Assembly: GCF_011074885.1 (NCBI RefSeq)
Contig: NC_054690.1
Coordinates: 1,989,001 to 2,053,000, forward strand
Length of the DNA: 64,000 nt
Reading direction: 5' to 3'
From: Brettanomyces bruxellensis
Taxonomy: Eukaryota > Ascomycota > Pichiomycetes > Pichiales > Pichiaceae
The translations under genes and the position numbers were made by a program. Shown one piece after another: positions 50,738 through 60,476 of this stretch; positions within the stretch are counted from its first letter, which is position 1, and every line of letters begins with the position of its first letter. Below the pieces are notes generated by a model, which saw only the letters and a list, made by a program, of their open reading frames with translations, had not been told where the DNA came from and searched no databases.

Positions 50738-53700
50738 CTACCACTCGATGGCATCCCAGTTCCTGAGCTCGCCGGCCTGCGCCAGAACATCCTTCTGGAC
50801 CTTCTTCCGCATGTAGAAAATCGGGCAGTCGCGGTTTGTGCACAAGACCTGCTGGTGAAGCGAGCCCTGGCATCTCTGGCACTGGGTCCAGAGCTTGTTG
50901 AACTTGGCCTGCAAGGCGTTCAGGTTTGCGAGGTCACGGGCGTAGAATTGGGCACTGAGGGGGCGGCAGTTGGCACAGAGCATCTGGGAGGCCGGAATTG
51001 GGGCCTTGCAGCTTCGGCAGGTGTTGGACCGCCGCGTAAACCGCATGAGGCCGCCGGATTTGGCCGAGGCCACGCGGACAGTCCGGGTGTGGGACCCCGT
51101 GAGCAAATCGCGGGCCTTGTGCTCGCCCAAGATGGGCTCGAAGATCCGGATGAGCGGCTTCGAGAGCTGGTTCTCGAGATAGTACTTGGTGTCTATGGGC
51201 AGCGAATTCTCAAGCACGTACAACGGGTCCTCGGACTTCTCCCAGTTGCGGTCTCCGGCGGTCTTTATAATCACGTAGGCAACCCTATCGCCCACCGTGG
51301 GGGCCGAACCGGGGTCACGTTTGCGCATCCGGTCCGCCAACTCCACGTGGGGCTGTTTGGCGGCATAATCCTGCCTGGAGAGCTGCTTTGTGATGACCAA
51401 CTGCGACAAATCGACGCGGTTCTGGAGGAGGTCCGCGATGGTGCGGCGGACGAACTCCTGGGCCGATTTCACATCGCGGTCCTCAAGAATGAGCTCCAAA
51501 ACACGCGTTACGACGTTCTGGACGAGCCGGCAGTTGTCCCGGCGCACAGATTCGATTCCCTTGGTGTCCATCTTGTCAAAGTGGTCCAGCTGCGTCCACC
51601 AGAGCCCCGCGTACCGCTTCTTGTTGATCAAGAGATAGGGGAAGTACACTTTTTCGAACTCCAACTTGATCGGCGCCTTGAACTTCGTTGTCACATAGTC
51701 CGCGGCCTCCTGGCCCAACCGGAAGCACGTTTCCATGTCCGGGTAGCCGAACCGCACCATGACGGAGTCCGTGTCCCCGTAGACGATCAGCGAGTCGTAC
51801 TTGTACCCGTTTTTGATGTTGTACTTCTGCAAAACCGTCTCCTGCGTCTTCGCGATCATCTTCCGGCCCCACGCAGTCACCGATGACGAGATTGCCAAGC
51901 AGGGGAGCTTGCCGATCGTCGCACCCGTGAACCCGTACACGGAGTTCGCCGAGATCTTCAACGCCAACTGCCGCCCGTTCAACACCTGCTTCTTGAACGG
52001 GTCTTTTTCCGCCTTCATGGCCTTCTTGGCCTTCTTACGCGCCGAGAGAAGCTCTTTCAAGATTGTCGGGAGTATCCCCAGCCGCCTGGCCGCGGTCACA
52101 AAGCAGTCACCCTTCGGAGAAACCTCGTAATCGACGTTTTCCTTCAACTGGAGCCGGTCGATCGTCGCCCGGTCCACGAGAGTCGTGTAGCACACGTTGT
52201 GCGCCATCATGATCGACGGGTACAACGAGGCGAAGTCAAGCGTCGCGATGGGGACGTCGTAGTAACCCCTGGCGGGGGAAATCACGGTGGCCCCCTCGTA
52301 CTCCTCGTTTACGTTCTCACTCTTCATGTTTGGGATCACGATGTCCAGCTCGAGGCACTTGCGGAACAACTGCGATATCACCTTGATCTGCTGGCCTCGA
52401 GAGAGCAAGAACGAGAACGGCACACCGGTCACTCTGGCCATCTCCGTGTAGTTAACGAGGCACATGAGTTTCTCCATCAACCGGAGCGGGAGATACGAAT
52501 CCTTCAAGCAGTAGACGGCCAACCGGCGCCTGGTCTCCGGCGTACCGTTCTGCAACTGCGTGATGATCGAGTGCGGCACGTCCTCCTTCTGTTCACCCAA
52601 GAAGTGCGAGGAAACAGCGTTCAAACTGTACGACCGGAGTTTGTACTCACGCTGGATGAACTGGAACAAATCCAGCTGCATCCGGCCCTCAATGTTCACT
52701 GTCTTGCTCTCCCGGGTGCCGTAGGCCCGCGAGCTGAACACCGCGTCCTTCACCTCCTGCCTGGAACGCGTAAGACGCCCGAAATATGCGAATTTCTCCT
52801 CTCCCAAGGCGATTGCACGGTTCAACAGGTACGGGAAGTCGAAATTGCAGATGTTGTATCCAATCATGACGTCCGGATCCACCTGCACCACGAACTGCCG
52901 CCACGCCATCAACATTTCCCGCTCGCTGTCGAAGCAAAACGTGTCTGAACCCACGATCCGCGAGCATTTCTTCACCGTGAACACATTTCGCACAAACGGC
53001 ACCTTCTCGCCCACCCGCGACACCACGTTGGCAATCTGGATCACTGCGTCGTGCTCCGGCTCCGGGAAAATGCCCTTTCTGCCCGAGCACTCGATGTCAA
53101 ACGACATCACACGCAAGGGAGCCGTTTTTTGCCATTTTCCCTCCGCCGCGTGCGAAATGAGGTCCTTGTAGCTCACCTTGATCTCTATCTGGCACGTGCT
53201 CTCCCTCTCCGCCGCGCCCACCAGCTCGTACTTGCCCCTGGGGGCCGTCAGCCACCCCATGCCCACAATATGGCAGTCGATCATCAGCCGGAGAAGATAC
53301 TGCACATTGTCAAATGTCATCTGGCCCGCCGGCTGGAAAAGCCCCTTAAACTGCACCTCCCCACGCTCGAACCCGGCCCGCACCCGGCCTATGTGCCGCG
53401 CGTTGTCCACCACAACTTTAAAAAACGGCAATTTCACGTTGTTGTTGAACCCCCAGATCGATTCCTTCTTCGCGATCTTCACGTCCACTATTCCCTGGTA
53501 ATTCGCCTCCATGTACCGCCGGAACTCCCCCAAATCCCCCGGGCCGAACCCCTTCGGCACCGGCGCATAGAAGTAGTGCCGAAACCCGACCACTTTGCAC
53601 AAAACCGAGTGTCCTTCGTTGGTAACGCCGAAAAAACGCGCTGCTGAGTATCCGTCAATTATCGTCTCGTCTGCGTCCAACTGCTGGAAAACGATGTCGT

Positions 53701-54070
53701 ATTCCGCCGGGTCGATCGCCGGCAACACCGGACGACCCCACTCCTGCGACGCCTCGCCCTCCACATTGCTCTTTCCATCCAACTTCGACATCCGAACAAG
53801 CTCTTTCTCAAAAGTGGACGGTTCGTTATCCACCTGCTTCGATGTCAATTTCCGGTGCAATTTCTTCGTTGAAAACGTCTCGTGCACCGGAATCTTGAAC
53901 CCGTGCGACGGTATCTCTGATCCCACACACCTGTCCGTTTGTCCCTCCGTGTGCCTTCTCTTTATTGCCCTTGTTTCGTCATTGCTTTTTGCAATCGAGC
54001 GTTTTTCGGCCACCTCATTTTTAACCTCATTTTCGGCCCCGCTTTCATGCTCTTTGCGTTTCTCTGACAT
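50738..54070 (-). CDS. POL3: DNA polymerase delta catalytic subunit
   Basis: Known role: lagging-strand synthesis and repair, with PCNA. The 1110-residue protein is close to S. cerevisiae Pol3 (1097). Residues 1-100 are charged, with a KRR cluster as a likely nuclear signal. The exonuclease site is FDIEC (Asp325, Glu327). Polymerase motifs are DFASLYPSIM (Asp612) and YGDTDS (Asp766, Asp768). The C-terminus has CysA (CRSCKAP...CANC, about 1016-1033) and CysB (CQRC...CTNRDC, about 1063-1081); CysB binds a 4Fe-4S cluster in the family. S. cerevisiae has Asn where this protein has Ala in DFxSLYPSIM. All catalytic residues are present. It shares a short promoter with HUL5 that carries an MCB box. 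Confidence 0.97.
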   Translation of the reverse strand: MSEKRKEHESGAENEVKNEVAEKRSIAKSNDETRAIKRRHTEGQTDRCVGSEIPSHGFKIPVHETFSTKKLHRKLTSKQVDNEPSTFEKELVRMSKLDGKSNVEGEASQEWGRPVLPAIDPAEYDIVFQQLDADETIIDGYSAARFFGVTNEGHSVLCKVVGFRHYFYAPVPKGFGPGDLGEFRRYMEANYQGIVDVKIAKKESIWGFNNNVKLPFFKVVVDNARHIGRVRAGFERGEVQFKGLFQPAGQMTFDNVQYLLRLMIDCHIVGMGWLTAPRGKYELVGAAERESTCQIEIKVSYKDLISHAAEGKWQKTAPLRVMSFDIECSGRKGIFPEPEHDAVIQIANVVSRVGEKVPFVRNVFTVKKCSRIVGSDTFCFDSEREMLMAWRQFVVQVDPDVMIGYNICNFDFPYLLNRAIALGEEKFAYFGRLTRSRQEVKDAVFSSRAYGTRESKTVNIEGRMQLDLFQFIQREYKLRSYSLNAVSSHFLGEQKEDVPHSIITQLQNGTPETRRRLAVYCLKDSYLPLRLMEKLMCLVNYTEMARVTGVPFSFLLSRGQQIKVISQLFRKCLELDIVIPNMKSENVNEEYEGATVISPARGYYDVPIATLDFASLYPSIMMAHNVCYTTLVDRATIDRLQLKENVDYEVSPKGDCFVTAARRLGILPTILKELLSARKKAKKAMKAEKDPFKKQVLNGRQLALKISANSVYGFTGATIGKLPCLAISSSVTAWGRKMIAKTQETVLQKYNIKNGYKYDSLIVYGDTDSVMVRFGYPDMETCFRLGQEAADYVTTKFKAPIKLEFEKVYFPYLLINKKRYAGLWWTQLDHFDKMDTKGIESVRRDNCRLVQNVVTRVLELILEDRDVKSAQEFVRRTIADLLQNRVDLSQLVITKQLSRQDYAAKQPHVELADRMRKRDPGSAPTVGDRVAYVIIKTAGDRNWEKSEDPLYVLENSLPIDTKYYLENQLSKPLIRIFEPILGEHKARDLLTGSHTRTVRVASAKSGGLMRFTRRSNTCRSCKAPIPASQMLCANCRPLSAQFYARDLANLNALQAKFNKLWTQCQRCQGSLHQQVLCTNRDCPIFYMRKKVQKDVLAQAGELRNWDAIEW

Positions 54071-54708
54071 GCTTCTTTTATGCTTAATGCTGTTCTCAAG
54101 GTTCTGCTCTCTAATTGGTTACCCGATAACAAAGATAAGCCTGCCAAACACATTAGATAACGTTCAAGTTCTTTCTGATCTCGTTGCTTTTTTTTCACAT
54201 CTCGCATTTTTCCGCCTTTCATTTTCCCTTTTTTTTTTTTTTTTTTTTTTTTTTTGCATCTTCACGCGTCACTTCGCTCGCGCGTAAGTCACGTGCCAAT
54301 CACGCCATTGAAAATTTATATGCACAAAAAACGGGGAATGACATAAAAAGGCGCCAGAATCCACCAAAAAGTGCCATTTTCGAGTTTTTGGATCTAATTC
54401 TGCAGATCCTGGCAATGTGGCGGTCTCAGCACTGCATAGACAATGAATTTTTGTCATGTCTACATGCGAATAATCGATAGTAAAGCATGCCGATCTGTAG
54501 GAATGTGTGCATCCGTACACTAGAAGCAGCGGATGGCAGATAGCACCAGATGAAAAAAATAAATAATTAAAATAAAATAAAATAAAATGAAGTAAAATGA
54601 AATAAAATAGCGAAATAAAAAAGTGCATAATATATAAAGGAAGCGTTCTGCACTTCCCCAAGCACAAACACCGGGTATCGATGGCCAAGAAGCAAGCAGC
54701 ACACAGCG
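54071..54708. promoter_or_regulatory. Divergent POL3-HUL5 promoter
   Basis: The POL3 side has a T run (about 54230-54255), an MCB-type ACGCGTCA (54264-54271) about 195 bp from the ATG, and TCACGTG (54289-54295). The HUL5 side has an AAAAT-repeat stretch (54560-54620) and a TATATAAAG box (54631-54639) about 70 bp before the ATG. No gene is seen. Confidence 0.65.
54264..54271. promoter_or_regulatory. MluI cell-cycle box (MCB) upstream of POL3
   Basis: ACGCGTCA matches the ACGCGTNA site of the G1/S factor MBF (Mbp1-Swi6), which drives replication genes including POL3 in S. cerevisiae. A second CGCG cluster lies at 54278-54285. Confidence 0.6.
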
Positions 54709-57700
54709 ATGAGCTTCAACTTTACTGGGAAGCCCAAAGGCAGGAGTATCAACCTCGGAAATAGGGGTCTTTCGGGTCATGACAGAAAGTCGTTTTTACA
54801 AACTGTGAAAAGAGACCGTGAGGAAAGAGCACAGAAAAGGAGGAAGATAAGTGCCGCAACGATGATCCAAGCGGCCGTACGGGCCATGGAGGATCTAGAC
54901 AGCAAGCGGGGACAGCTTGGTGCTCAGTGGGCCGGCAGACTTGAGGAATTTTGCTTCTTTTATCCATATGTTGTACTTCGGCAGGATTTTGAAGCATCTA
55001 AACACCAACTGGCCGTTTTAGGCGGTCAATTGGGGCGCGGACCGCCCACTAGGACGCTCCAGAATGTTGCTCGGGCGCTGGTGGACGCGGATATGCGCCT
55101 AGTTGCCGCATGCGGCGGGAAAGACTTTGAAAATACCGCTGAGTATGTTGAGCTTGTCAAAATGAGTATTCCAGCCATTCAGACGGCAATTGCGGGCATT
55201 GGAGCGCAGCAGAGTGGTGCAGAGCCAGGTGGGACTGCAGCGCAGGTCTCGCTGCTCCTTGCGCTGCTTTTTGACCTTTTCCATGTGGAAAAACAGCTTG
55301 AACAAAGCACAAAAGACATCATAGACTGGATTTTCCACTTTTCCACTTCCAGTGCCTACAAACCGAAGCACGGATTGGTTTCTCTTCTCTCAAAATACCG
55401 TCATTTAGATGTTGTGGACGCAATGCTAGCGCCCGGTGCGGATGCACTGCGGCTGGCGCAGTTCCTCGATGCGCTTATGCAGGATTTTGTTGAATTTGGC
55501 AAAAGCCTTGATCTTGCGCTGGGCGCCAGGGTCGTTTTTCTTGGCAACGTATGCCGACTGTACCAGCGCATGCCGCAGCGTACTGGTGCCGTGATACGTA
55601 TGTGCGATCTCGAGTTCTTTGCGGCGCTTTTGCCGCAGTGCCACCGCCAGGGGGGTGCGCTCTACTTTGCGTCTCAGTTTGCGCCGCAGCGTACCTTTGT
55701 CTTTACGGATGAGGACCCGGAGATCTCCGGTCAGGATTCTGGACAGGATAGATTTTTTGATGATGATATACAGAATGATAATTGCAGGTGCGTTATTGCG
55801 CCATGCCTGGAAAATGGCATAGCGCAGTTGTACACGTCAGGGGATGCGGCGCACGCGGCGCTTCAGTACTGCGCGGAGGCGCCGGTACTCTGTACGACAT
55901 TCATCTACGAGTTGCTACAGCTTGTTGCACCGCAGGGGACTGCGCGCGGCGGCGCCAATGCGCGCCTCGAGAGCGCACTCTTGTACTCGCTCATCAATGG
56001 CGCAGGGCCCAGTGCACCCGCAGTTTTTCTACACAGAGACTCGGTTGCGCAAGAATTTTGGACCAACTACTCCTTCGAAAGTCTTTCTGGCACCGCAGAG
56101 ATTGCGCAGTATTTTTGCGCAATGCGCAACCCTGCGCTGGTTCCGTGGTGGCGCGGCATGTACGTGGCGCTCATGATGTATTCACGCATGGTATCATCTA
56201 TGAGTAACAGCGCCATGGTGCGGCTACTGCGGGAACCGGCATTTTCGTCGCTGCTGTTTTTCTCGAAAGATATTGCCGTGAAGACGGTTTTGTATGCGCA
56301 CCAGTACCTGCAGTCTGCGCAAGGGGTGCGCTTCGATGCGCAGTTTGAGCAGGTGGTCATGGCTGCGCTTGCGCTTCTGCGCCTAGTGTACCGGCGCAAC
56401 TTGCGCGTGAAGATGCTTCCGGACCAGTACTGGGCGCTCGGCGATTTCAAGGCTGCGGGTGTGTTGCCCTTGCTTGGCGTTATTGCACAGATGCACCGCA
56501 TTATTGATCTGCACGACGAGGATGACAGTGCACGGGGTGCGCGCATGGGCGCAGGCAACCCGACGCTCCAGCTCTTGCGCGGCGAGCCCTTGTTCAGCGC
56601 AAGCGGCTGCCCGGCCCTCTTCAGACACATTTTCATGTTTGACGGGGAGCGCGGCGACGCTGGCACGATTGGCGCTACGAGTGCAACCAGCGTAACGGGC
56701 GCGACCAGCGCAGGCGGATGGCGCATTCTCCCCAGCAGTCAGTACCAGGCGCTCTGCGTCTTCTCGTACATCCCCTACATGGTGCCCTTCGCGCAGCGCG
56801 CCGGGGTGTTCCACCGGCTCATCGCCGCAGACCGCGCAACCTTTGCGGATGATGCGGCCGCAGCGCGCACTCGCGGCACAATTTCAAGAGATAACGTTCT
56901 TTTTGATGCGTTCGACCAGTTTTACTCAATGTCCGGCACAGCCTTCAAAAGCCCGCTCGCAGTCCAGTTTGTCAACTCGTTCGGCGAACTGGAGGCCGGA
57001 ATAGATGGCGGTGGACTCACAAAAGAGCTTTTGACAAGTATTGTGAGTACAGTATTTGTCCCAAGTGGTGAAAATATAGCCCAAAACAGGGGGTACCGGT
57101 TTTTCGACACGACTACGAACCACCAGTTGTTCCCTAGTGCTGACTACTTTCTCCAGAAGCAGTATATGGAGCAGAATCCGCAGCAAAGTGTCATCAGTGG
57201 TGAGTCTGTGGCTTTAATGAAGCGTGTTTACCGTTTTATCGGCATGGTGGTGGGAAAATGCCTCTATGACAACGTTCTCATCGATGTGTCGTTTGCTCCC
57301 TTCTTCCTGAACTTGATGATGTGCTGCGAAAGCTGCTCTGCTTTCACTGGTGCTGCAGATACGGACAGAGAGAGTTTCCGCAACAGTTACGACGATTTGC
57401 AGCTTTTCGACCCGGAACTCTACGACAACCTCGAGAAGTTACTCCGTCTTGCTCCGGGCGACGTTGCCGGCCTTGGCTTGAGCTTCTGCGTGACCGAAAA
57501 GTTCGAGTATCGGGGCACAGAGTACACTTTGAGCGTTAATTTAGACGATGGGGTCGAAAAAGGTGCCGAAAAGCCGGTCACCGCCGAAAACAGGCTGCAG
57601 TACGTTCTTGCCTTGGCCAAGTACAAGCTCAACACTCGAATCCAGGAGCAGACGTGGGCGTTTATGGATGGCTTGTGCCAGGTGATCGATGAGTACTGGC

Positions 57701-58095
57701 TTACGCTTTTCAGCCCATACGAGCTTCAGACGTTGATTTCCGGCGGAGACAAGGGCATAGACGTTGAGGATTTGCGCAAAAATGTTGTTTACGGGGGCTA
57801 CACGCCATCCAGCAACACGGTGCGGTTTTTGTTCGAGGTTCTCGACGAGTTTAGTGCCCAGGAAAAGGCCAAATTCGTCAAATTCGTCACTTCCTCCTCC
57901 AGGCAGCCATTGCTTGGATTCAAGGAGCTCACACCCAAGTTCGGCATCCGGAATGCCGGCAGCGACTGCACCAGACTTCCTACTGCATCCACGTGCGTCA
58001 ATTTGCTCAAGTTGCCCGACTATAACGACAAGGATTTGCTAAAGCAAAAGCTACTTTTCTCTATCAACGCCCAGGCTGGTTTTGATTTGTCCTGA
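54709..58095 (+). CDS. HUL5: Hul5, HECT ubiquitin ligase (UBE3C family)
   Basis: Known role: proteasome-associated E3/E4 that extends ubiquitin chains and clears misfolded proteins. The 1128-residue protein begins FNFTGKPKGRSINLGNRG, then a basic helix with an IQ-like AATMIQAAVRAM, the UBE3C/Hul5 N-terminal signature. The middle (about 80-730) is helical and Ala-rich. The HECT domain runs from about 745 (AVQFVNSFGELEAGIDGGG) to the end; the catalytic Cys is 1096 in PTASTCVNLLKLPDY, with a tail ending FDLS. It is longer than S. cerevisiae Hul5 (910). Composition is odd: from about 55400 to 56900 alanine is mostly GCG/GCA and TGCGCA-like words are dense, whereas the HECT half is ordinary. Confidence 0.92.
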   Translation: MSFNFTGKPKGRSINLGNRGLSGHDRKSFLQTVKRDREERAQKRRKISAATMIQAAVRAMEDLDSKRGQLGAQWAGRLEEFCFFYPYVVLRQDFEASKHQLAVLGGQLGRGPPTRTLQNVARALVDADMRLVAACGGKDFENTAEYVELVKMSIPAIQTAIAGIGAQQSGAEPGGTAAQVSLLLALLFDLFHVEKQLEQSTKDIIDWIFHFSTSSAYKPKHGLVSLLSKYRHLDVVDAMLAPGADALRLAQFLDALMQDFVEFGKSLDLALGARVVFLGNVCRLYQRMPQRTGAVIRMCDLEFFAALLPQCHRQGGALYFASQFAPQRTFVFTDEDPEISGQDSGQDRFFDDDIQNDNCRCVIAPCLENGIAQLYTSGDAAHAALQYCAEAPVLCTTFIYELLQLVAPQGTARGGANARLESALLYSLINGAGPSAPAVFLHRDSVAQEFWTNYSFESLSGTAEIAQYFCAMRNPALVPWWRGMYVALMMYSRMVSSMSNSAMVRLLREPAFSSLLFFSKDIAVKTVLYAHQYLQSAQGVRFDAQFEQVVMAALALLRLVYRRNLRVKMLPDQYWALGDFKAAGVLPLLGVIAQMHRIIDLHDEDDSARGARMGAGNPTLQLLRGEPLFSASGCPALFRHIFMFDGERGDAGTIGATSATSVTGATSAGGWRILPSSQYQALCVFSYIPYMVPFAQRAGVFHRLIAADRATFADDAAAARTRGTISRDNVLFDAFDQFYSMSGTAFKSPLAVQFVNSFGELEAGIDGGGLTKELLTSIVSTVFVPSGENIAQNRGYRFFDTTTNHQLFPSADYFLQKQYMEQNPQQSVISGESVALMKRVYRFIGMVVGKCLYDNVLIDVSFAPFFLNLMMCCESCSAFTGAADTDRESFRNSYDDLQLFDPELYDNLEKLLRLAPGDVAGLGLSFCVTEKFEYRGTEYTLSVNLDDGVEKGAEKPVTAENRLQYVLALAKYKLNTRIQEQTWAFMDGLCQVIDEYWLTLFSPYELQTLISGGDKGIDVEDLRKNVVYGGYTPSSNTVRFLFEVLDEFSAQEKAKFVKFVTSSSRQPLLGFKELTPKFGIRNAGSDCTRLPTASTCVNLLKLPDYNDKDLLKQKLLFSINAQAGFDLS

Positions 58096-59264
58096 ACAGG
58101 GTCTGGGACTAGTGCAATGATACTAATTAGACTGATGCACACCGCCGTAGATTGCACCTGTAGTTGTACAACTTAAAAGCAGGGTCCGAGTCGCACGCTT
58201 GTGCGACATTATGTGTGTCGTGTCACGTCTGCATTTGTTATTGTGGTGATTTTCAGTTGGCAGACGGTGGACTTGTGAACGGCTTGTAATCTGCCTTCAT
58301 ACATTCCTAAAGTGTGTTTAGAATGAGCTTTTGGAGGTGGCGTGCCCAGAACATGCTCTAGTGGTTCATGGATGTGATAACGATTTCTTTCTGTCAAATA
58401 CAATCCTTATTTTCGGTACTTTCTTAGCCATTTATGCTGTTCGCACATTTACGGCAAATAATTGTAACAACAAATGTACCATGCTGAGCAGCAGGGTGTT
58501 TGGGTCAGGTGTAGTGACTTTGTTGAACTCAAGTCTGAAGCTTAATAGCAGTTAGCATGATAATTTATTGAAGTACGCATTGAAAGCAGAATTTAGGATT
58601 GCGAGGATGCTTTTTATTACCATTATATAGTTAGCTTTAAGAGTGAGTCCAGGACCCAAAAGCACTGCAGAAGTACCCTCTAAGTTTCTATTGCGTCACT
58701 GTTGTTCCTCCACATCTTATTTTGATACATTAAGGGTGTCGATAAGCTTCGAACATAGAACCTCTGACAATAATTACTGTAGTAATTGAGCTTTTACGCA
58801 AAAGGATCAAATATAAGTAACGGACGGCATTCCACTTCATATGGGGGCAGTACATTTTTTAGGATAGTAAAATAATGTTTGTGTACTAAAATAATATTTG
58901 AGTACTTGTCAAACCTGTAGGTAGCACACTACCAAAACACATTCTGCAGTCCCTAGGGACCACCCCTACATCGCACGTAGACGCGTCAATAGACGCAATT
59001 ACCGTACAGCTTACGAAAAAAAAAAGAGAGAAATTTTCTGGCCCCTCGCCCGAGCCGGAGTTGATTCGCGTGATTCAGGTGAAGTCTGCACCTGATTGGG
59101 CGGCGCAACTCCGAGCGCTGCGCATGGCATATAATTATCTATCCCGTGACGGGTTGCATGCCGCGCAGGGGGTGCGTATTTAAAGAGCGCGCGCTGCATC
59201 TTTCCACTGCTCTCTGCCCGTACACAGACAACAACTTTGCAAATTCTACAGACTGCAAACAACA
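58096..59264. promoter_or_regulatory. Spacer: HUL5 3' flank and old yellow enzyme promoter
   Basis: The 1.17 kb contains AT-rich sequence without a gene, then an ACGCGTCA box (58980-58987), an A run near 59017 and GC-rich sequence with TGCGCA words. A TATTTAAAG box (59177-59185) lies about 80 bp before the ATG. Confidence 0.55.
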
Positions 59265-60476
59265 ATGCCACGCGCACCTAGCTTTGTTAAAATCGTGACT
59301 AAGGCTGCGCCGCACGTGCCGTACTTCACACCGCGCCAGCCTGCGCCGGCCGGCTCGTTCCGGGGTGCGCACGAGGCGCCGCTGCTTTTCACCCCCTTGC
59401 GCATCCGCAACATCCATTTGGCAAACAGAATTGGTGTTTCTCCCATGTGTCTATACTCGGCGGCCCATGATGGCGCTGCCACTGACTACCATCTAATACA
59501 CTACGGGCAGTATGCGCTTCGCGGCCCATCGCTAGTCATTATGGAAAGCGTTGCGGTGACACCCGCAGGGCGCATCACTCCGCATTGTCTCGGAATATAC
59601 TCGGATACGCAAAAGGCGCAGTTGAAGCGCATAGTCGACTTTTACCATTCGCAGGGCAAGGTTATTGGGCCGCAACTCTCGCATGCGGGTATGCGCTCAT
59701 CGTGCCTGCCGCTCTTCTATGACGAGTGCGACTGCCCCGTTGATGACGAGAGAGGAGGATGGCTGGAAGAGGTGGAAGGGCCTTCAGTCAGCGCCGAGTT
59801 CCCGCACAGCCGTGTGCTGAGTGCAGGGCGCATTGCGCGCATCGTCAGCGCATTCAAGGAGGCGGCGCGCGCGTCGATTGTGGACTGCGGCTTCGACTTC
59901 ATCGAGATCCACGCTGCGCACGGGTTCCTTATCCACCAGTTCATGTCCCCATTAGGCAATAAGCGCACGGACCGGTACGGCGGCAGCTTTGAAAACAGGA
60001 TTCGGCTGCTCATGGAGGTGCTTGATGCGGTGCGCGAGGTGCGCGCGGAGACCGGGCGCGACTTCCCGATTTTTGTGCGGATCTCCGCTAGCGACAACGA
60101 CGAGTCGAACGAGCGCAGCTGGCGACTTGCGGATTCGGTGCGGCTGGCGCCTCTTCTTGCGGCGCATGGCGCAGACCTCATCGACGTGTCGTCGGGCGGC
60201 ATGCAGGCTGCGCGCGCCCCGCACATCAGCCAGCGCGACATGGCGCGGCGTATCAAGCGCACCGTCGAGCGCACCTGCCTTGTTTCCGCCGTCGGCGGCA
60301 TCACCGACGGAAAAGTCGCCGAAGACCTCTTGCAACAAAATTACTGCGACCTCTGCTTGGCCGCAAGGGGTTTTCTGAAGGAGCCCGGCATGGTTGAGAG
60401 GTGGGCAGACCAGCTGGGTGCAGATATCCAGATGAATCTCCAGGATGGATGGTGCTTTGGCAAAGTTTGGGACTGA
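59265..60476 (+). CDS. Class III (YqjM-like) old yellow enzyme, NAD(P)H:flavin ene-reductase
   Basis: Role by family: an FMN enzyme that uses NADPH to reduce activated C=C bonds; the physiological substrate is unknown. The 403-residue protein is a TIM barrel with VSPMCLYSA, where Cys62 matches the redox-tuning Cys of bacterial YqjM. QLSHAG follows (139-142 region), then IHAAHGFLIHQFMSPLGNKR with the His216/His219 substrate-binding pair, and phosphate-binding GG near GGITDGK. The classical yeast Oye2/Oye3 type has different motifs (HxxN), so this is the YqjM/NamA class. Residues 1-36 carry five basic and no acidic residues, a possible mitochondrial presequence absent from bacterial homologues. 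The gene is rich in GCG and CGC codons, unlike most of the window. Horizontal origin is possible, since the class is also known in other fungi. Confidence 0.9.
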   Translation: MPRAPSFVKIVTKAAPHVPYFTPRQPAPAGSFRGAHEAPLLFTPLRIRNIHLANRIGVSPMCLYSAAHDGAATDYHLIHYGQYALRGPSLVIMESVAVTPAGRITPHCLGIYSDTQKAQLKRIVDFYHSQGKVIGPQLSHAGMRSSCLPLFYDECDCPVDDERGGWLEEVEGPSVSAEFPHSRVLSAGRIARIVSAFKEAARASIVDCGFDFIEIHAAHGFLIHQFMSPLGNKRTDRYGGSFENRIRLLMEVLDAVREVRAETGRDFPIFVRISASDNDESNERSWRLADSVRLAPLLAAHGADLIDVSSGGMQAARAPHISQRDMARRIKRTVERTCLVSAVGGITDGKVAEDLLQQNYCDLCLAARGFLKEPGMVERWADQLGADIQMNLQDGWCFGKVWD

